A DNA stretch of 64,000 nucleotides from Clostridiaceae bacterium (GTDB lineage: Bacteria; Bacillota; Clostridia; DSM-8532), in NCBI GenBank assembly GCA_012521705.1, contig JAAYLX010000001.1, positions 34,156-98,155 on the forward strand, given 5' to 3'. The notes beneath the pieces were generated by a model. The model was not told where the DNA came from. It saw only the letters and a program-made list of their open reading frames with translations, and did no database searches. Below, piece after piece: positions 15,996-25,065 of this stretch. The stretch's first letter is position 1. Every line of letters begins with the position of its first letter. The position numbers were made by a program, and so were the translations under genes.

Positions 15996-17447
15996 ATGGC
16001 AAAAGCAGATATAGGACTTATAGGACTTGCGGTTATGGGAGAAAACCTTGTCATGAACATGGAGAGCAAGGGATTTACTGTTGCAGTATTTAACCGCAGC
16101 ACTGAGAAAGTTACAAGATTTATTGAGGGCAGAGCCAAAGACAAGAATATTATCGGAACCTACTCCATAGAAGAGCTCATAAATAACCTTAAAAAGCCAA
16201 GAAAAGTAATGCTTATGGTCAAAGCCGGACAGCCGGTTGATGATTTTATAGATCTTCTGATACCCCATCTTGAGAAAGGCGACATAATTATTGACGGAGG
16301 AAACTCCCATTTCAGGGACACTATTCGCAGAACCAGGTATGTTGAAGAAAAAGGCTTGTTATTTATAGGCGCTGGAGTTTCCGGCGGTGAAGAAGGTGCT
16401 TTAAAAGGTCCAAGCCTGATGCCCGGTGGTTCCATAGAAGCATGGCAACATATTAAGCCGATTTTTCAGACCATCTGCGCAAAGGTTGAGGATGGAACGC
16501 CCTGCTGTGACTGGGTTGGCTCAGACGGCGCCGGTCATTTTGTAAAAATGGTGCATAACGGCATCGAGTATGGGGATATGCAGCTTATATGCGAAGTTTA
16601 CCATGTAATGAAAGAGCTTCTTGGCATGTCCAATCATGAGATGCATGAAGTTTTCAGGGAATGGAATGAAGGTGAGCTTAACAGCTACCTTATTGAAATA
16701 ACAAGGGATATATTAATTTACAAAGATGATGACGGGGAGTATGTTCTTGACAAAATCCTTGATTCCGCCGGACAAAAAGGTACCGGAAAGTGGACGAGTG
16801 TTGCGTCTTTGGATGAAGGAGTACCGCTTACACTTATAGGGGAAGCTGTTTATGCCAGATATTTATCAGCCATGAAGGACGAAAGGGTGGCTGCGTCAAG
16901 AATTCTGTCAGGGCCGGAACCGAAATTTGAAGGTGACAAGAAAGCCTTTATCCGGGATCTGAAAGATGCCCTCTATGCCGCAAAATTAGTATCCTATGCC
17001 CAGGGGTATGCTTTATTGAAAGCTGCGGCTAAAACCTACGGATGGGATTTGAATTATGGTGATATAGCATTGATGTGGCGTGGAGGATGTATTATAAGAT
17101 CAATATTCCTTGGCAAAATAAAAGAAGCCTTTGATAAAAATCCTGATTTGGACAATCTTTTACTTGATCCTTTCTTTAAAGAAAAGATAGAGAATGCACA
17201 GGCCGGATGGAGAAGAGTTGTTTCACAGGCAATGCTAAATGGAATTCCTGTGCCGGCGCTTTCTTCAGCGCTATGCTACTTTGACGGTTACAGAAGTGAA
17301 AGGCTCCCTGCAAATTTATTGCAGGCACAGCGCGACTTTTTTGGAGCCCATACTTATGAGAGAGCTGACAAAAAGCGGGGAGAATTCTTCCATACCAACT
17401 GGACAGGTAAAGGCGGGGATACCTCGGCATCCACATATAATGTATAA
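15996..17447 (+). CDS. gnd: 6-phosphogluconate dehydrogenase, decarboxylating
   Basis: 483 residues, the full length of the long (homodimeric) form. It oxidises 6-phosphogluconate to ribulose 5-phosphate and CO2 in the cytoplasm. The nucleotide-binding start GLIGLAVMGENLVMN, the IIDGGNSHF strand, the signature GAGVSGGEEGALKGPSLMPG and the catalytic KMVHNGIEYGDMQ are all present. NRST after the second strand favours NADP. AAAGGAGGGG precedes the ATG. A strong terminator lies about 85 bases downstream. Confidence 0.96.
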   Translation: MAKADIGLIGLAVMGENLVMNMESKGFTVAVFNRSTEKVTRFIEGRAKDKNIIGTYSIEELINNLKKPRKVMLMVKAGQPVDDFIDLLIPHLEKGDIIIDGGNSHFRDTIRRTRYVEEKGLLFIGAGVSGGEEGALKGPSLMPGGSIEAWQHIKPIFQTICAKVEDGTPCCDWVGSDGAGHFVKMVHNGIEYGDMQLICEVYHVMKELLGMSNHEMHEVFREWNEGELNSYLIEITRDILIYKDDDGEYVLDKILDSAGQKGTGKWTSVASLDEGVPLTLIGEAVYARYLSAMKDERVAASRILSGPEPKFEGDKKAFIRDLKDALYAAKLVSYAQGYALLKAAAKTYGWDLNYGDIALMWRGGCIIRSIFLGKIKEAFDKNPDLDNLLLDPFFKEKIENAQAGWRRVVSQAMLNGIPVPALSSALCYFDGYRSERLPANLLQAQRDFFGAHTYERADKKRGEFFHTNWTGKGGDTSASTYNV

Positions 17448-17530
17448 CCTGTAACTGTTTTATTTATTCAGCTATTTTTACATGTTAATTAGCTTTATGA
17501 TTGATTAATAATTTGTTGATAAATCAGAAG

Positions 17531-17562
17531 AAGACTCGCGGATTTTTATCTGTGAGTCTTTT
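17531..17562 (+). terminator. Strong terminator after gnd
   Basis: A 13-bp stem AAGACTCGCGGAT/ATCTGTGAGTCTT (two G-T pairs) with a T4 loop is followed by TT. The remaining sequence of the 17448-17751 gap shows no gene; it is the leader and promoter region of the alarmone synthetase gene. Confidence 0.8.
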
Positions 17563-17751
17563 GAATTGTACTGATTTTGATAGTGTATAAATACTCTTTG
17601 AAGATATTAATATCATTAATTTTTAATCTTTTTAAGATTTTTCTAAGGCCGGACATCCCCGGATATGATAAAATTAAATATGGATAAAAACTATTATTTC
17701 TTTTTTACGATATATAAGATGAAGGATAATATGTTGAAGGGAAATCCATAG

Positions 17752-18429
17752 ATGGAAATAGATTATTCAAAGGCCTCATATATATTTGATGGGATTAAAG
17801 ACGAATTTTTTCCTGCGTCAATGGTTGAGACTATTCGTTCTTTTGTGGCCATAGAAAATATCTATAGAGCCGCTATCAGAGAAATTGTAACAAAGCTTGA
17901 GAATTTTAATGATGAATTCAAATATACTAAGGACCGTAATCCCATTCATCAGATAAAAAGCAGGGTCAAAACTCCTAAAAGTATTATTGAAAAACTTATC
18001 AGAAAAGGTTTTGAGGTAAGTGTGGAATCAGCCAGAAAAAACCTCAACGATATAGCCGGTATCCGTGTGATCTGTTCCTATATTGATGATATTTATACTA
18101 TTGCTGATTTGCTGTCCAGACTTGATAATATTGAGATCATAAAAACATGCGATTATATTAAAAACCCCAAACCAAACGGATACAGAAGCCTTCATCTCAT
18201 TGTCAGAGTTCCCGTCATTTTGACCAAAGTGGTCGAGTATGTCACTGCGGAGATACAGATTCGCACTATTGCCATGGATTTTTGGGCAACCCTCGAACAC
18301 CAGCTTGCATATAAAATCGGAAGGGACCATTCCAACGAGATTTCTGCCGAATTAAAGGCCTGCGCCGACGTCATAGCACAGACGGATTACAGGATGCAGA
18401 AGCTGTTTAATGAGATTCAGAAAAAATAA
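17752..18429 (+). CDS. Small alarmone synthetase (RelA/SpoT domain only)
   Basis: 225 residues with just the pyrophosphokinase domain. Motifs IKSRVKTPKSIIEKL, NDIAGIRVICSYIDD, KNPKPNGYRSLHLIV and the IQIRTIAMDFWATLEHQL signature are intact, and there is no HD hydrolase or TGS/ACT domain. This fits RelQ/YjbM-type enzymes making ppGpp or pppGpp from ATP and GTP/GDP, usually induced by cell wall stress. The length agrees with the family. It ends five bases from the convergent MFS gene, with no terminator visible between them. Confidence 0.9.
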   Translation: MEIDYSKASYIFDGIKDEFFPASMVETIRSFVAIENIYRAAIREIVTKLENFNDEFKYTKDRNPIHQIKSRVKTPKSIIEKLIRKGFEVSVESARKNLNDIAGIRVICSYIDDIYTIADLLSRLDNIEIIKTCDYIKNPKPNGYRSLHLIVRVPVILTKVVEYVTAEIQIRTIAMDFWATLEHQLAYKIGRDHSNEISAELKACADVIAQTDYRMQKLFNEIQKK

Positions 18430-18434
18430 CTGAA

Positions 18435-19667
18435 TCAAGGCTTTATGCTCTCTTTGCTTTCTCCGTGTTTTACAAAAGCCATGCACAAAATTGCCAGCGC
18501 AAAAGCAATGGCTGCATAGATGAACAACGAGTTGTAATTCCCTACAAAGTCCCTTATCCATCCAAAGAGGACAGGGCTTACTATTGCGGCGCTGAAGGAA
18601 AAGAAGTAATAGTACCCTGTATATTTGCCTATGTCTTTCCATTTCGCCATCTCCACCACCATGGGCAGAGAATTTATGTTAACACAAGCCCAGAATGCTC
18701 CCCCAATCAGAAGCAGTATCCTCAGAATCCAAACATTTTCGGTAAACAGCATGGCCGGAAATAAAACCATGACTCCTGTCAGACCAGTCAGTATAGTTTT
18801 TCTTCTTCCTGCTTTTGAACCAATTATTCCTGCGGGGATGGAGAAGAACAGGAAAGTAATTGAAAACATCCCCAGCAAGAGTGAAGCATCACCGGCGGTC
18901 AGGTAATTTCCTGACGCATCTTTCAGAGTATTGGTAACATAGAGGCTGAAAAATGTCTCAACCGCATTATATCCGCAGAACCAAAAGAATATGGCAAACA
19001 GAATTAATATAAGGCTCACTTTTTTTGCGCCTTTTTCAGGGGAATCTTTCTTTTCTGTTTTTTCGGCGCCTTCTTCATTCGTTGCTTCTATTCTGTATTT
19101 GTTTTCATTTACAAAGAGTTTTAGAATCAATAACGATATGAGCATGACGGCGGCACTTGTGATGAAGGGTAGAGGCATGCCCCCTATTTTGAAAAGCATT
19201 CCTCCCATAAAGAATGAAAAAAGGCTTCCCGCTCCACCCATGAAATTGATAATGCCGTTTGCCTGGCTTCGCAGAGGTGGAGGTGTTATATCAGGCATCA
19301 GTGCCACCACCGGAGCTCGCCATGTGGACATTACAAAATTGAAAATTATAACTACCACCATTAAGGTTGCTAAAGATCCTGTAAAAGGGATCAATGCGAA
19401 GGCAACCGCGCAAATGGGAATTCCTGCCAGTATATAGGGCATTCTTCGTCCTAATCTTGTAACGGTTTTATCAGAGAGTGCCCCGAAAATTGGCTGAAAT
19501 ACCACGCCAAATATATTGTCAAAGGTCATTACAAATCCTATCAGCAGAGTACTTGTTAAATACCTCTCCAACAAAATGGGAACATAAGTGTTGTACATGG
19601 ACCATGCAAGGGAACTTGCAAAGAACCCGAAGCCGATTAAAAATGTGTGTTTGTAATTTAATTTCAT
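18435..19667 (-). CDS. MFS transporter, sugar-type (SLC45/GPH-like)
   Basis: 410 residues from the ATG at 19667, which has AGGAGG well placed. About twelve hydrophobic segments. The first loop has DNIFGVVFQPIFGALSDKT followed by RLGRRMPYIL, the MFS D-x-x-S/R-D-x-x-G-R-R motif as seen in sucrose/maltose and glycoside-pentoside transporters; a charged central loop (EATNEEGAEKTEKKDSPEK) separates the halves. Its ATG overlaps the stop of the GDPD gene as TAATG, so translation is coupled. Cargo could be a sugar or glycerophosphodiester product; this is inference only. Confidence 0.85.
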   Translation of the reverse strand: MKLNYKHTFLIGFGFFASSLAWSMYNTYVPILLERYLTSTLLIGFVMTFDNIFGVVFQPIFGALSDKTVTRLGRRMPYILAGIPICAVAFALIPFTGSLATLMVVVIIFNFVMSTWRAPVVALMPDITPPPLRSQANGIINFMGGAGSLFSFFMGGMLFKIGGMPLPFITSAAVMLISLLILKLFVNENKYRIEATNEEGAEKTEKKDSPEKGAKKVSLILILFAIFFWFCGYNAVETFFSLYVTNTLKDASGNYLTAGDASLLLGMFSITFLFFSIPAGIIGSKAGRRKTILTGLTGVMVLFPAMLFTENVWILRILLLIGGAFWACVNINSLPMVVEMAKWKDIGKYTGYYYFFSFSAAIVSPVLFGWIRDFVGNYNSLFIYAAIAFALAILCMAFVKHGESKESIKP

Positions 19668-20419
19668 TAATTTTTCCTCCTGCGTTTGTTTTGAAGCATA
19701 TTCCTGGTCCTCACTGCGGCATCCGGACAATCGGTAATAATCGCGTCCACACCTTCTTTTACCAGCCATGCAATATGCTCTTTATCGTTTACAGTCCAGG
19801 TATGTATTTTCACATTGTGTTTTTTGCATCCCTCCACAGTTTCAGGGACCATCAGAGTGAGGTAGTAGGGATGTATAGCCTCAGCTTTCAAATGACATGC
19901 GTAAAGGCAGGGATCAATCATTGCCTCCGTATAAAGTATTCCTATATTCGCCCTTGGCTCTATCTGTTTGACAAGTTTTATGCTATAGTGATTAAAGGAC
20001 GAAAAAATGACTTTGTCTCTCATATTCAGACTGTTGACAAGTTCAATTGCCTTTTTTTCAATATTCCGGTACATTATCCTGTCTGTTTTAAGTTCGATAT
20101 TGACAGTCAGATCATAATCCTGGGCATATTCCAAAACTTGCAACAGAGTAGGAATTCTGGCAGGGGAAAATCTGCTGAACCCTTTGGAGAAGTCAAGTTC
20201 TGACAATTGCTTGAGGGTTTTATCAATTATGCGGCCGGTTCCGTCGGAGCACCTGTCCACAGTTTCGTCATGAGCAACCACCAAGTGACCGTCCTTTGTA
20301 AGATGGACATCCAGTTCAAAGCCATCCGCTCCCATTTCCCGAGCGAGCTGGAATGCCTGCATTGTGTTTTCAGGAGCGTAGGCGGAAGCGCCTCTGTGGG
20401 CCCAAATTTTGGTCTTCAT
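19667..20419 (-). CDS. Glycerophosphodiester phosphodiesterase
   Basis: 250 residues, the normal size of cytoplasmic GDPD enzymes that release glycerol 3-phosphate from lipid head-group diesters. The catalytic HRG is in IWAHRGASAYAPENTMQAF (His8), with metal-binding ELDVHLTKDGHLVVAHDET and the second catalytic His there, and the late KIHTWTVND. No signal peptide, so it acts inside. It is first in a two-gene operon with the MFS transporter, which might import its substrate. The antisense frame across it is a shadow. Confidence 0.94.
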   Translation of the reverse strand: MKTKIWAHRGASAYAPENTMQAFQLAREMGADGFELDVHLTKDGHLVVAHDETVDRCSDGTGRIIDKTLKQLSELDFSKGFSRFSPARIPTLLQVLEYAQDYDLTVNIELKTDRIMYRNIEKKAIELVNSLNMRDKVIFSSFNHYSIKLVKQIEPRANIGILYTEAMIDPCLYACHLKAEAIHPYYLTLMVPETVEGCKKHNVKIHTWTVNDKEHIAWLVKEGVDAIITDCPDAAVRTRNMLQNKRRRKN

Positions 20420-20598
20420 AAGCCAAGCTTCACCTGCTTTATGTTTGAACCTTTTTATATATTTTTTTATGCTTAATAAATTATATTTACCTTTTAGCGC
20501 AATGTGAAAACAATTATTATTTTGAAGTTATGTCTCAGAAATGAAATAAACCGTCCGTCATTTGCGCAACTTAGAACTGCAACCAAGGAGGCTTCTTT

Positions 20599-21951
20599 AT
20601 GAACAATACTGACAAATTGGGACATGAAAGTGTCGGAAAGTTAATTATGTCACTGTCTGTACCTGCTATTGCAGGACAGATTGTAAATATGCTCTATAAC
20701 ATCGTTGACAGGATATATATAGGCCACATGCCCCGTGTAGGGGGAATTGCCCTCACAGGTGTCGGTATTACCTTCCCGATAATAATGCTTATTACTGCAT
20801 TTAGTTCACTGATAGGAATGGGCGGCGCCCCGAGAGCAGCCATCAAACTTGGGGAAAACAGAAAAAACGAGGCTGAGAATATTTTAGGTAATTGCATCAC
20901 TGCCCTGCTTTTAGTGTCTGTCGTTCTGACCGCAGTTTTTTTATATTTTGGAGAAAGTCTTTTGTGGTTCTTCGGGGCAAGCGGAGAGACAATTTCCTAT
21001 GCTCTGGATTACCTTAATGTATACGTTATTGGCACTGTTTTTGTCCAGTTGTCATTGGGGCTTAATCCTTTTATTACAACCCAGGGACATGCCAAAACAA
21101 GTATGTTTACTGTTGTGATAGGAGCGGTTGTCAATATAATTTTAGACCCTGTTTTTATTTTCACCCTGGACATGGGGGTTAAAGGGGCGGCTCTTGCTAC
21201 GATAATTTCCCAGGCTGTTTCGGCGGTTTGGGTTACAATGTTTCTTACCAGTAAGAAGTCGGTTCTGAAAATAAGAAAGTGCAATATGAAGCTGGATAAT
21301 AAAATAATGACCCCGGTATTGTTTCTGGGAATGTCTCCGTTCATTATGGGAAGTACCGACAGCCTATTGAATATTACTTTTAATACTTCCCTGCAAAAAT
21401 ACGGAGGGGATATGGCTGTGGGAGCCATGACTATTATGGGCAGCTTAAAGCAGATTCTGTATCTTCCGGTCGTAGGCCTTACACAAGGCGCGCAGCCGAT
21501 AATAAGCTATAATTACGGTGCAAAAAACAATCATCGTGTAAGGAAAGCTATAAAAATACTTCTTGTATCCAGCATGAGCTATGCGATCATATTCTGGCTT
21601 CTTATGATGCTTGCACCAAGGACTTTTGTTTCTGTGTTCAATAAAGAAGACCCTCAATTGATAGAGTTAACTGTTTGGGCAATGAGGATTTTTATGTCAT
21701 CCGCTTTTTTGATAGCAGCCCAGATTGCATGTCAGCAGACGTTTATAGCCATAGGGCAGGCGAAAATCTCAGTTTTCCTTGCACTATTGAGAAAAATGGT
21801 CCTCCTGATTCCTTCCATACTTATACTGCCTGTATTTTTCGCGGATAAAACCTTTGCCGTATTTCTCGCAGAGCCTGTTTCGGATGTAATCGCAGTAACT
21901 GTGACTGTGAGCCTGTTTGCAATCCGGTATAAACAGCTATTGACCGATTAA
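20599..21951 (+). CDS. MATE family efflux transporter
   Basis: 450 residues and twelve hydrophobic segments, in two MatE repeats. The start DKLGHESVGKLIMSLSVPAI is characteristic of the MepA-like branch in Firmicutes, with NIVDRIYIGHM and ITFPIIMLITAFSSLIG following, and the second repeat beginning near VGAMTIMGSLKQIL. These export cationic drugs or dyes with sodium or proton coupling. AAGGAGG stands before the ATG. It is divergent from the GDPD operon; no adjacent MarR-type regulator is present. Confidence 0.93.
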   Translation: MNNTDKLGHESVGKLIMSLSVPAIAGQIVNMLYNIVDRIYIGHMPRVGGIALTGVGITFPIIMLITAFSSLIGMGGAPRAAIKLGENRKNEAENILGNCITALLLVSVVLTAVFLYFGESLLWFFGASGETISYALDYLNVYVIGTVFVQLSLGLNPFITTQGHAKTSMFTVVIGAVVNIILDPVFIFTLDMGVKGAALATIISQAVSAVWVTMFLTSKKSVLKIRKCNMKLDNKIMTPVLFLGMSPFIMGSTDSLLNITFNTSLQKYGGDMAVGAMTIMGSLKQILYLPVVGLTQGAQPIISYNYGAKNNHRVRKAIKILLVSSMSYAIIFWLLMMLAPRTFVSVFNKEDPQLIELTVWAMRIFMSSAFLIAAQIACQQTFIAIGQAKISVFLALLRKMVLLIPSILILPVFFADKTFAVFLAEPVSDVIAVTVTVSLFAIRYKQLLTD

Positions 21952-22078
21952 GAGAACGGTGACAAAATATGAACTGTGCCCTGGGCTGATTTGCCAAGTA
22001 CAGCGGTCTGGGGTAAAATTAAGAAAAAATTGGTTTAAGAACGGCAAGATATTGTGACTTTTAAAGGCAGGGATATTT

Positions 22079-23002
22079 ATGGATAAACCGGTACTGGTAA
22101 TAATGGCTGCAGGAATGGGGAGCAGGTATGGAGGCCTGAAGCAGATAGACCCCATAGATGACCAGGGCCATATTATTATGGACTTTTCTGTCTATGACGC
22201 AATCAGAGCAGGATTCCAAAAAGTTGTTTTTATTATTAAGAGAGAGAACCTTGAAATCTTCAAAGAAAAAATTGGCGACAGAATAAAAGATCATATTGAA
22301 GTTGAGTATGTTTTCCAGGATATTGACAATATTCCGGAAGGCTTTAGCGTTCCTGAGGGAAGGACAAAGCCCTGGGGCACCGGTCACGCCGTAGTGAGCT
22401 GTCATGGGAAAATTAAGGGGCCCTTTGCAGTTATTAATGCTGACGATTTTTACGGAAGGCATGCCTTCTCTATGATATATGATTTTCTTTCCAACAACAA
22501 AGACCAGGATAAATACAGCTATGCCATGGTGGGGTATATACTTGAGAATACCCTTACTGAATACGGTTATGTTTCAAGAGGGGTCTGCACAACAAACAGT
22601 GAGGGAAAGCTGATTGGTATAACCGAAAGAATCAGGATTGAGAAAAAAGAAGGCGGCAAGGCTTATTACACTGAAGATAACGGATTAAGCTGGGTACCCG
22701 TCGATAATGACAGTATAGTTTCAATGAATATGTGGGGGTTTACTCAAAGTATGCTGGATGAACTCAAAAACAGGTTCAGAACATTTTTTGAGGTAATTGT
22801 TCCCCAAAATCCGCTTAAAGCTGAATACTATCTGCCCGAAGTTGTGGGACAACTTCTGAAAGAGGAAAAAGCCGAGGTCCAGGTGCTCAAATCACTGGAC
22901 AGATGGTATGGCGTGACCTACAAGGAAGACAAGGAAATGGTGGTAAGCGCCATTGAAAAAATGAAAAGAAATGGAATATACCCTGATAAACTGTGGGATT
23001 AG
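22079..23002 (+). CDS. Nucleotidyltransferase family protein
   Basis: 307 residues. The N-terminal NTP-transferase fold starts VIMAAGMGSRYGGLKQIDP, a form of the G-x-G-x-R-x(8)-P-K pyrophosphorylase loop with Gln in place of a proline-lysine. A PWGTGHAV substrate loop and the metal-binding NADDFYG follow. It resembles UTP/glucose-1-phosphate or choline-phosphate type transferases but stands apart from GalU. The product could be a sugar or polyol nucleotide. No pathway genes adjoin it. Confidence 0.8.
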   Translation: MDKPVLVIMAAGMGSRYGGLKQIDPIDDQGHIIMDFSVYDAIRAGFQKVVFIIKRENLEIFKEKIGDRIKDHIEVEYVFQDIDNIPEGFSVPEGRTKPWGTGHAVVSCHGKIKGPFAVINADDFYGRHAFSMIYDFLSNNKDQDKYSYAMVGYILENTLTEYGYVSRGVCTTNSEGKLIGITERIRIEKKEGGKAYYTEDNGLSWVPVDNDSIVSMNMWGFTQSMLDELKNRFRTFFEVIVPQNPLKAEYYLPEVVGQLLKEEKAEVQVLKSLDRWYGVTYKEDKEMVVSAIEKMKRNGIYPDKLWD

Positions 23003-23070
23003 CACCTTAAATATAAAGGTATCAGGGTATCTCCTGCGGTTTTACTTCTGTGATGAAATCAGTATTATAG

Positions 23071-23104
23071 GGCTGCAACATTTTATTATTGTTTGCAGCC
23101 TTTA
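23071..23104. terminator. Hairpin between convergent genes
   Basis: GGCTGCAA and TTGCAGCC form an 8-bp stem, followed by TTT on the plus strand. It lies between the nucleotidyltransferase and the converging DUF4489 gene and can serve both. Confidence 0.6.
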
Positions 23105-23105
23105 A

Positions 23106-23540
23106 TTATTGGGCTACTGCATTCAAATGACAATTTGAAATGCATACTGCACAATCCTTGATATAGACAGGTATCACCCTCACAAAATAGTGGCAGAAGC
23201 ATGGAAAACTGTTCTTGCAGCAGAAACTCAGCCTGAACATATGAGAGAGTTTTTCTTTCCTGTCAATGATGTCATAAACCCAGTTGCCCATAAGGCTTTC
23301 AAAGTTGCCGTTGCATGAGCGGTAAAGGACAAACTCCAGCTGAGCTGTTCCTTTCTCGTTTTTGGGCACAAAGAAAAGGTTGCAGGTAAACAAGATTCTT
23401 GTTGTCGGCCTATTAAGACATGTGGTGTCTATGGATATTATCCCAAGGGTTTTTGGGAGACATGTTCGGTGAGAGGTATATGCCAACGGTCTACTGTCGG
23501 GCACAGTAAAAGCAAACCCCTGTCCTGTACTGCATTCCAT
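23106..23540 (-). CDS. DUF4489 protein, out of frame with its upstream partner
   Basis: The ATG-started frame gives 144 residues with the DUF4489 pattern: FAFTVP, the ISIDTTCLNRPTTRILF strand, AQLEFVLYRSC, MGNWVYDI, and a closing Cys-rich segment ending VCISNCHLNAVAQ. It is paralogous to the gene at 24193. No ribosome binding site precedes the ATG at 23540. The same frame stays open upstream to 23588, and its codons (ECGTSSCKTDKIIMECSTG) match the paralogue's N-terminus, so real translation must begin further up, most simply by a -1 shift from the preceding gene. DUF4489 function is unknown. Confidence 0.75.
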   Translation of the reverse strand: MECSTGQGFAFTVPDSRPLAYTSHRTCLPKTLGIISIDTTCLNRPTTRILFTCNLFFVPKNEKGTAQLEFVLYRSCNGNFESLMGNWVYDIIDRKEKLSHMFRLSFCCKNSFPCFCHYFVRVIPVYIKDCAVCISNCHLNAVAQ

Positions 23541-23581
23541 AATTATTTTGTCTGTCTTGCATGAACTTGTTCCACATTCAG

Positions 23582-24088
23582 TTAAATGTTTTTTTTTTCA
23601 ATTTCGACGGTAATATGTTGTTGTTCCTCAAAGTCATTAACTTCCTCTTCATCATGTTTTTCAAATTCTGTTTCTTTTTCTGCATCTGTTACGGATTCAT
23701 CTATTTCGCTTCCCATGTATTCATCGGCCGGATAATATTTTTCGGAGGTATCATAAATAGGGGCATTCAGAAAGCTGTTAATATCATAATCTTCCACCGG
23801 AAGTATATCTTTTTTTCTGATTTTCTCTTCTTCCTTTGCGGTAAGTATTTCAGGTTCATGCACATAGTATAATTCCCCGGAAACTTCATTGACGGGCTCA
23901 TCTATAACGGTTTTTGTTTCGGTTTTACTATTAGTTGAAATATTGGTTGTAATATTTGTTGTTATATTATTTTCAGTTTGAATGGAAGAGGAGCTGGAAC
24001 TTTTACCACACACCATTGTGGTCCAGCCTACATAGTTTTCGAAATACTTTTCCCACATTTCTTCCCATTTTATTCTCTTCGCTTTCAT
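23582..24088 (-). CDS. Low-complexity charged protein, probable N-terminal part of a DUF4489 fusion
   Basis: 168 residues from the ATG at 24088, which has GGAGGTGC upstream. The sequence has a short helical start (KRIKWEEMWEKYFENYV), a Ser run with Thr/Asn-rich repeats near 35-65, then a long acidic region (about 85-165). No domain is recognised. It ends EIEKKNI at a run of ten A residues; shifting back one base there enters the DUF4489 frame below. The paralogous DUF4489 gene also begins with a charged extension, which supports one continuous protein of about 327 residues. Confidence 0.6.
   Translation of the reverse strand: MKAKRIKWEEMWEKYFENYVGWTTMVCGKSSSSSSIQTENNITTNITTNISTNSKTETKTVIDEPVNEVSGELYYVHEPEILTAKEEEKIRKKDILPVEDYDINSFLNAPIYDTSEKYYPADEYMGSEIDESVTDAEKETEFEKHDEEEVNDFEEQQHITVEIEKKNI
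23588..23599 (-). other. A10 run containing an A AAA AAC slippery heptamer
   Basis: On the minus strand the upstream gene reads GAA AAA AAA AAC ATT TAA. The last part, A AAA AAC, is in the exact register of a canonical -1 frameshift heptamer. A -1 slip continues into the DUF4489 frame without any stop. The same junction would also be repaired by one extra A, so a phase-variable tract or a homopolymer sequencing error gives the same picture. Confidence 0.65.
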
Positions 24089-24157
24089 GATAAGGCACCT
24101 CCGGCATTCTTTACTAATCATTTTATGCCGTGGTGGCAGAAAGGTTATATATTAAGT

Positions 24158-24184
24158 GACGGCTAATCAGAAAGATTAGCCGTC
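24158..24184 (-). terminator. Hairpin after the second DUF4489 gene
   Basis: GACGGCTAATC and GATTAGCCGTC form a perfect 11-bp stem starting eight bases past the stop at 24193. No U run follows on the minus strand, so it may act as a 3' stabiliser or a weak terminator separating the two DUF4489 genes. Confidence 0.55.
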
Positions 24185-24192
24185 AGAACCCC

Positions 24193-24762
24193 TTAATGAC
24201 CCTGAGCAAAAACAGCAAGCTGGCAATTTGTCACGCAGATAGTGGCATCCTTAACGAATACCGGTCTGCATTTAACTATGTAGGTACAGCATCCCGGGCA
24301 AGTGCTGCAGTCACAATAGTCAAAGCAGAAGGATTTAGCAAATTTGTCGTCGTCCTCAATTTCGTAATTCCATGTGCCAATTACGCATTCAGGGAAGTCC
24401 TTGCAGCATCTTACAAGGTCGAATTCCAACTGAGCATGACCGTCATTGTCAGGGATAAAGTGGATTATGCTCGAGAATTCAATCTTGACTTTAGGTCTGC
24501 ACAGACATGAGGTGTCCACTGTTACGTTGGCAACTGTTTTGGGAGTGCAGATACATGTTGCGTTTTCTTCCTTGCTGTTGCTGCAGTTTGCTGAGAAAGT
24601 AAATCCTCCGCCGTTTCCACATTCAAAGAGTATGGGCTTCGGAAGAGGATGGCCCGGCTCGCAGCATTTTGCACATCCGCAGTCATGATCGTCCTTTTTG
24701 TAATCATCTTTCCTGTCGTCTTTCTTGTAATCGTCTTTTTCGTACTTATCGTATTCTGGCAT
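24193..24762 (-). CDS. DUF4489 protein with charged repeat N-terminus
   Basis: 189 residues from the ATG at 24762, placed eight bases after GAGGT; the open frame to 24777 runs through that ribosome binding site. Residues 1-28 are Lys/Asp repeats (YKKDDRKDDYKKDDH), followed by a cysteine-rich connector (CGCAKCC). The beta-rich DUF4489 domain runs from LFECGNGGGFTF to ICVTNCQLAVFAQ with at least nine cysteines, including CDCSTCPGCC. No signal peptide or enzyme motif. Disulfide- or metal-linked assembly is plausible from composition. Role unknown; clostridial genomes often carry several copies. Confidence 0.8.
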   Translation of the reverse strand: MPEYDKYEKDDYKKDDRKDDYKKDDHDCGCAKCCEPGHPLPKPILFECGNGGGFTFSANCSNSKEENATCICTPKTVANVTVDTSCLCRPKVKIEFSSIIHFIPDNDGHAQLEFDLVRCCKDFPECVIGTWNYEIEDDDKFAKSFCFDYCDCSTCPGCCTYIVKCRPVFVKDATICVTNCQLAVFAQGH

Positions 24763-25065
24763 TATATTTAACCTCATTATGTTTGTCCTAATTTCATAAT
24801 ATTCTTTGGTAAATTTTTGGTTACATCATCCTGATAATTACAGACAAGTTTAATTCTAAAAAATTTTTTAAAATAGTTGGGAATACCTTAGTATTTTATG
24901 TTGAAAATAAACAGGTAAGATGTTATTATGATGCTGCTGTATTTTTTTTTAATAGTATCTGGACGTGGGCGGTCGGCTGCACGTTCTTCTTATGTCCGAA
25001 ACAAATAAGCCTTTTTTTCTTGCTGGTGACAGCGGTTTATTATTGGTTAGGAAGGAAGGTAATAA
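24763..25065 (+). promoter_or_regulatory. Divergent region with speA promoter and leader hairpin
   Basis: TTGAAA (24901-24906), 17 bases, then TATTAT (24924-24929) form a good promoter for speA and leave a leader of about 130 bases. In the leader a 7-bp stem with one G-T pair, 24961-24967 with 24980-24986, may affect expression. I could not match it to a known riboswitch. No gene is visible here. Confidence 0.6.

Noticed and set aside
19478-20203. Long plus-strand frame of 241 codons opposite the GDPD and MFS genes
   Set aside because: Its composition is antisense-like (rich in His, Cys, Phe), and both genes on the other strand have full family motifs.
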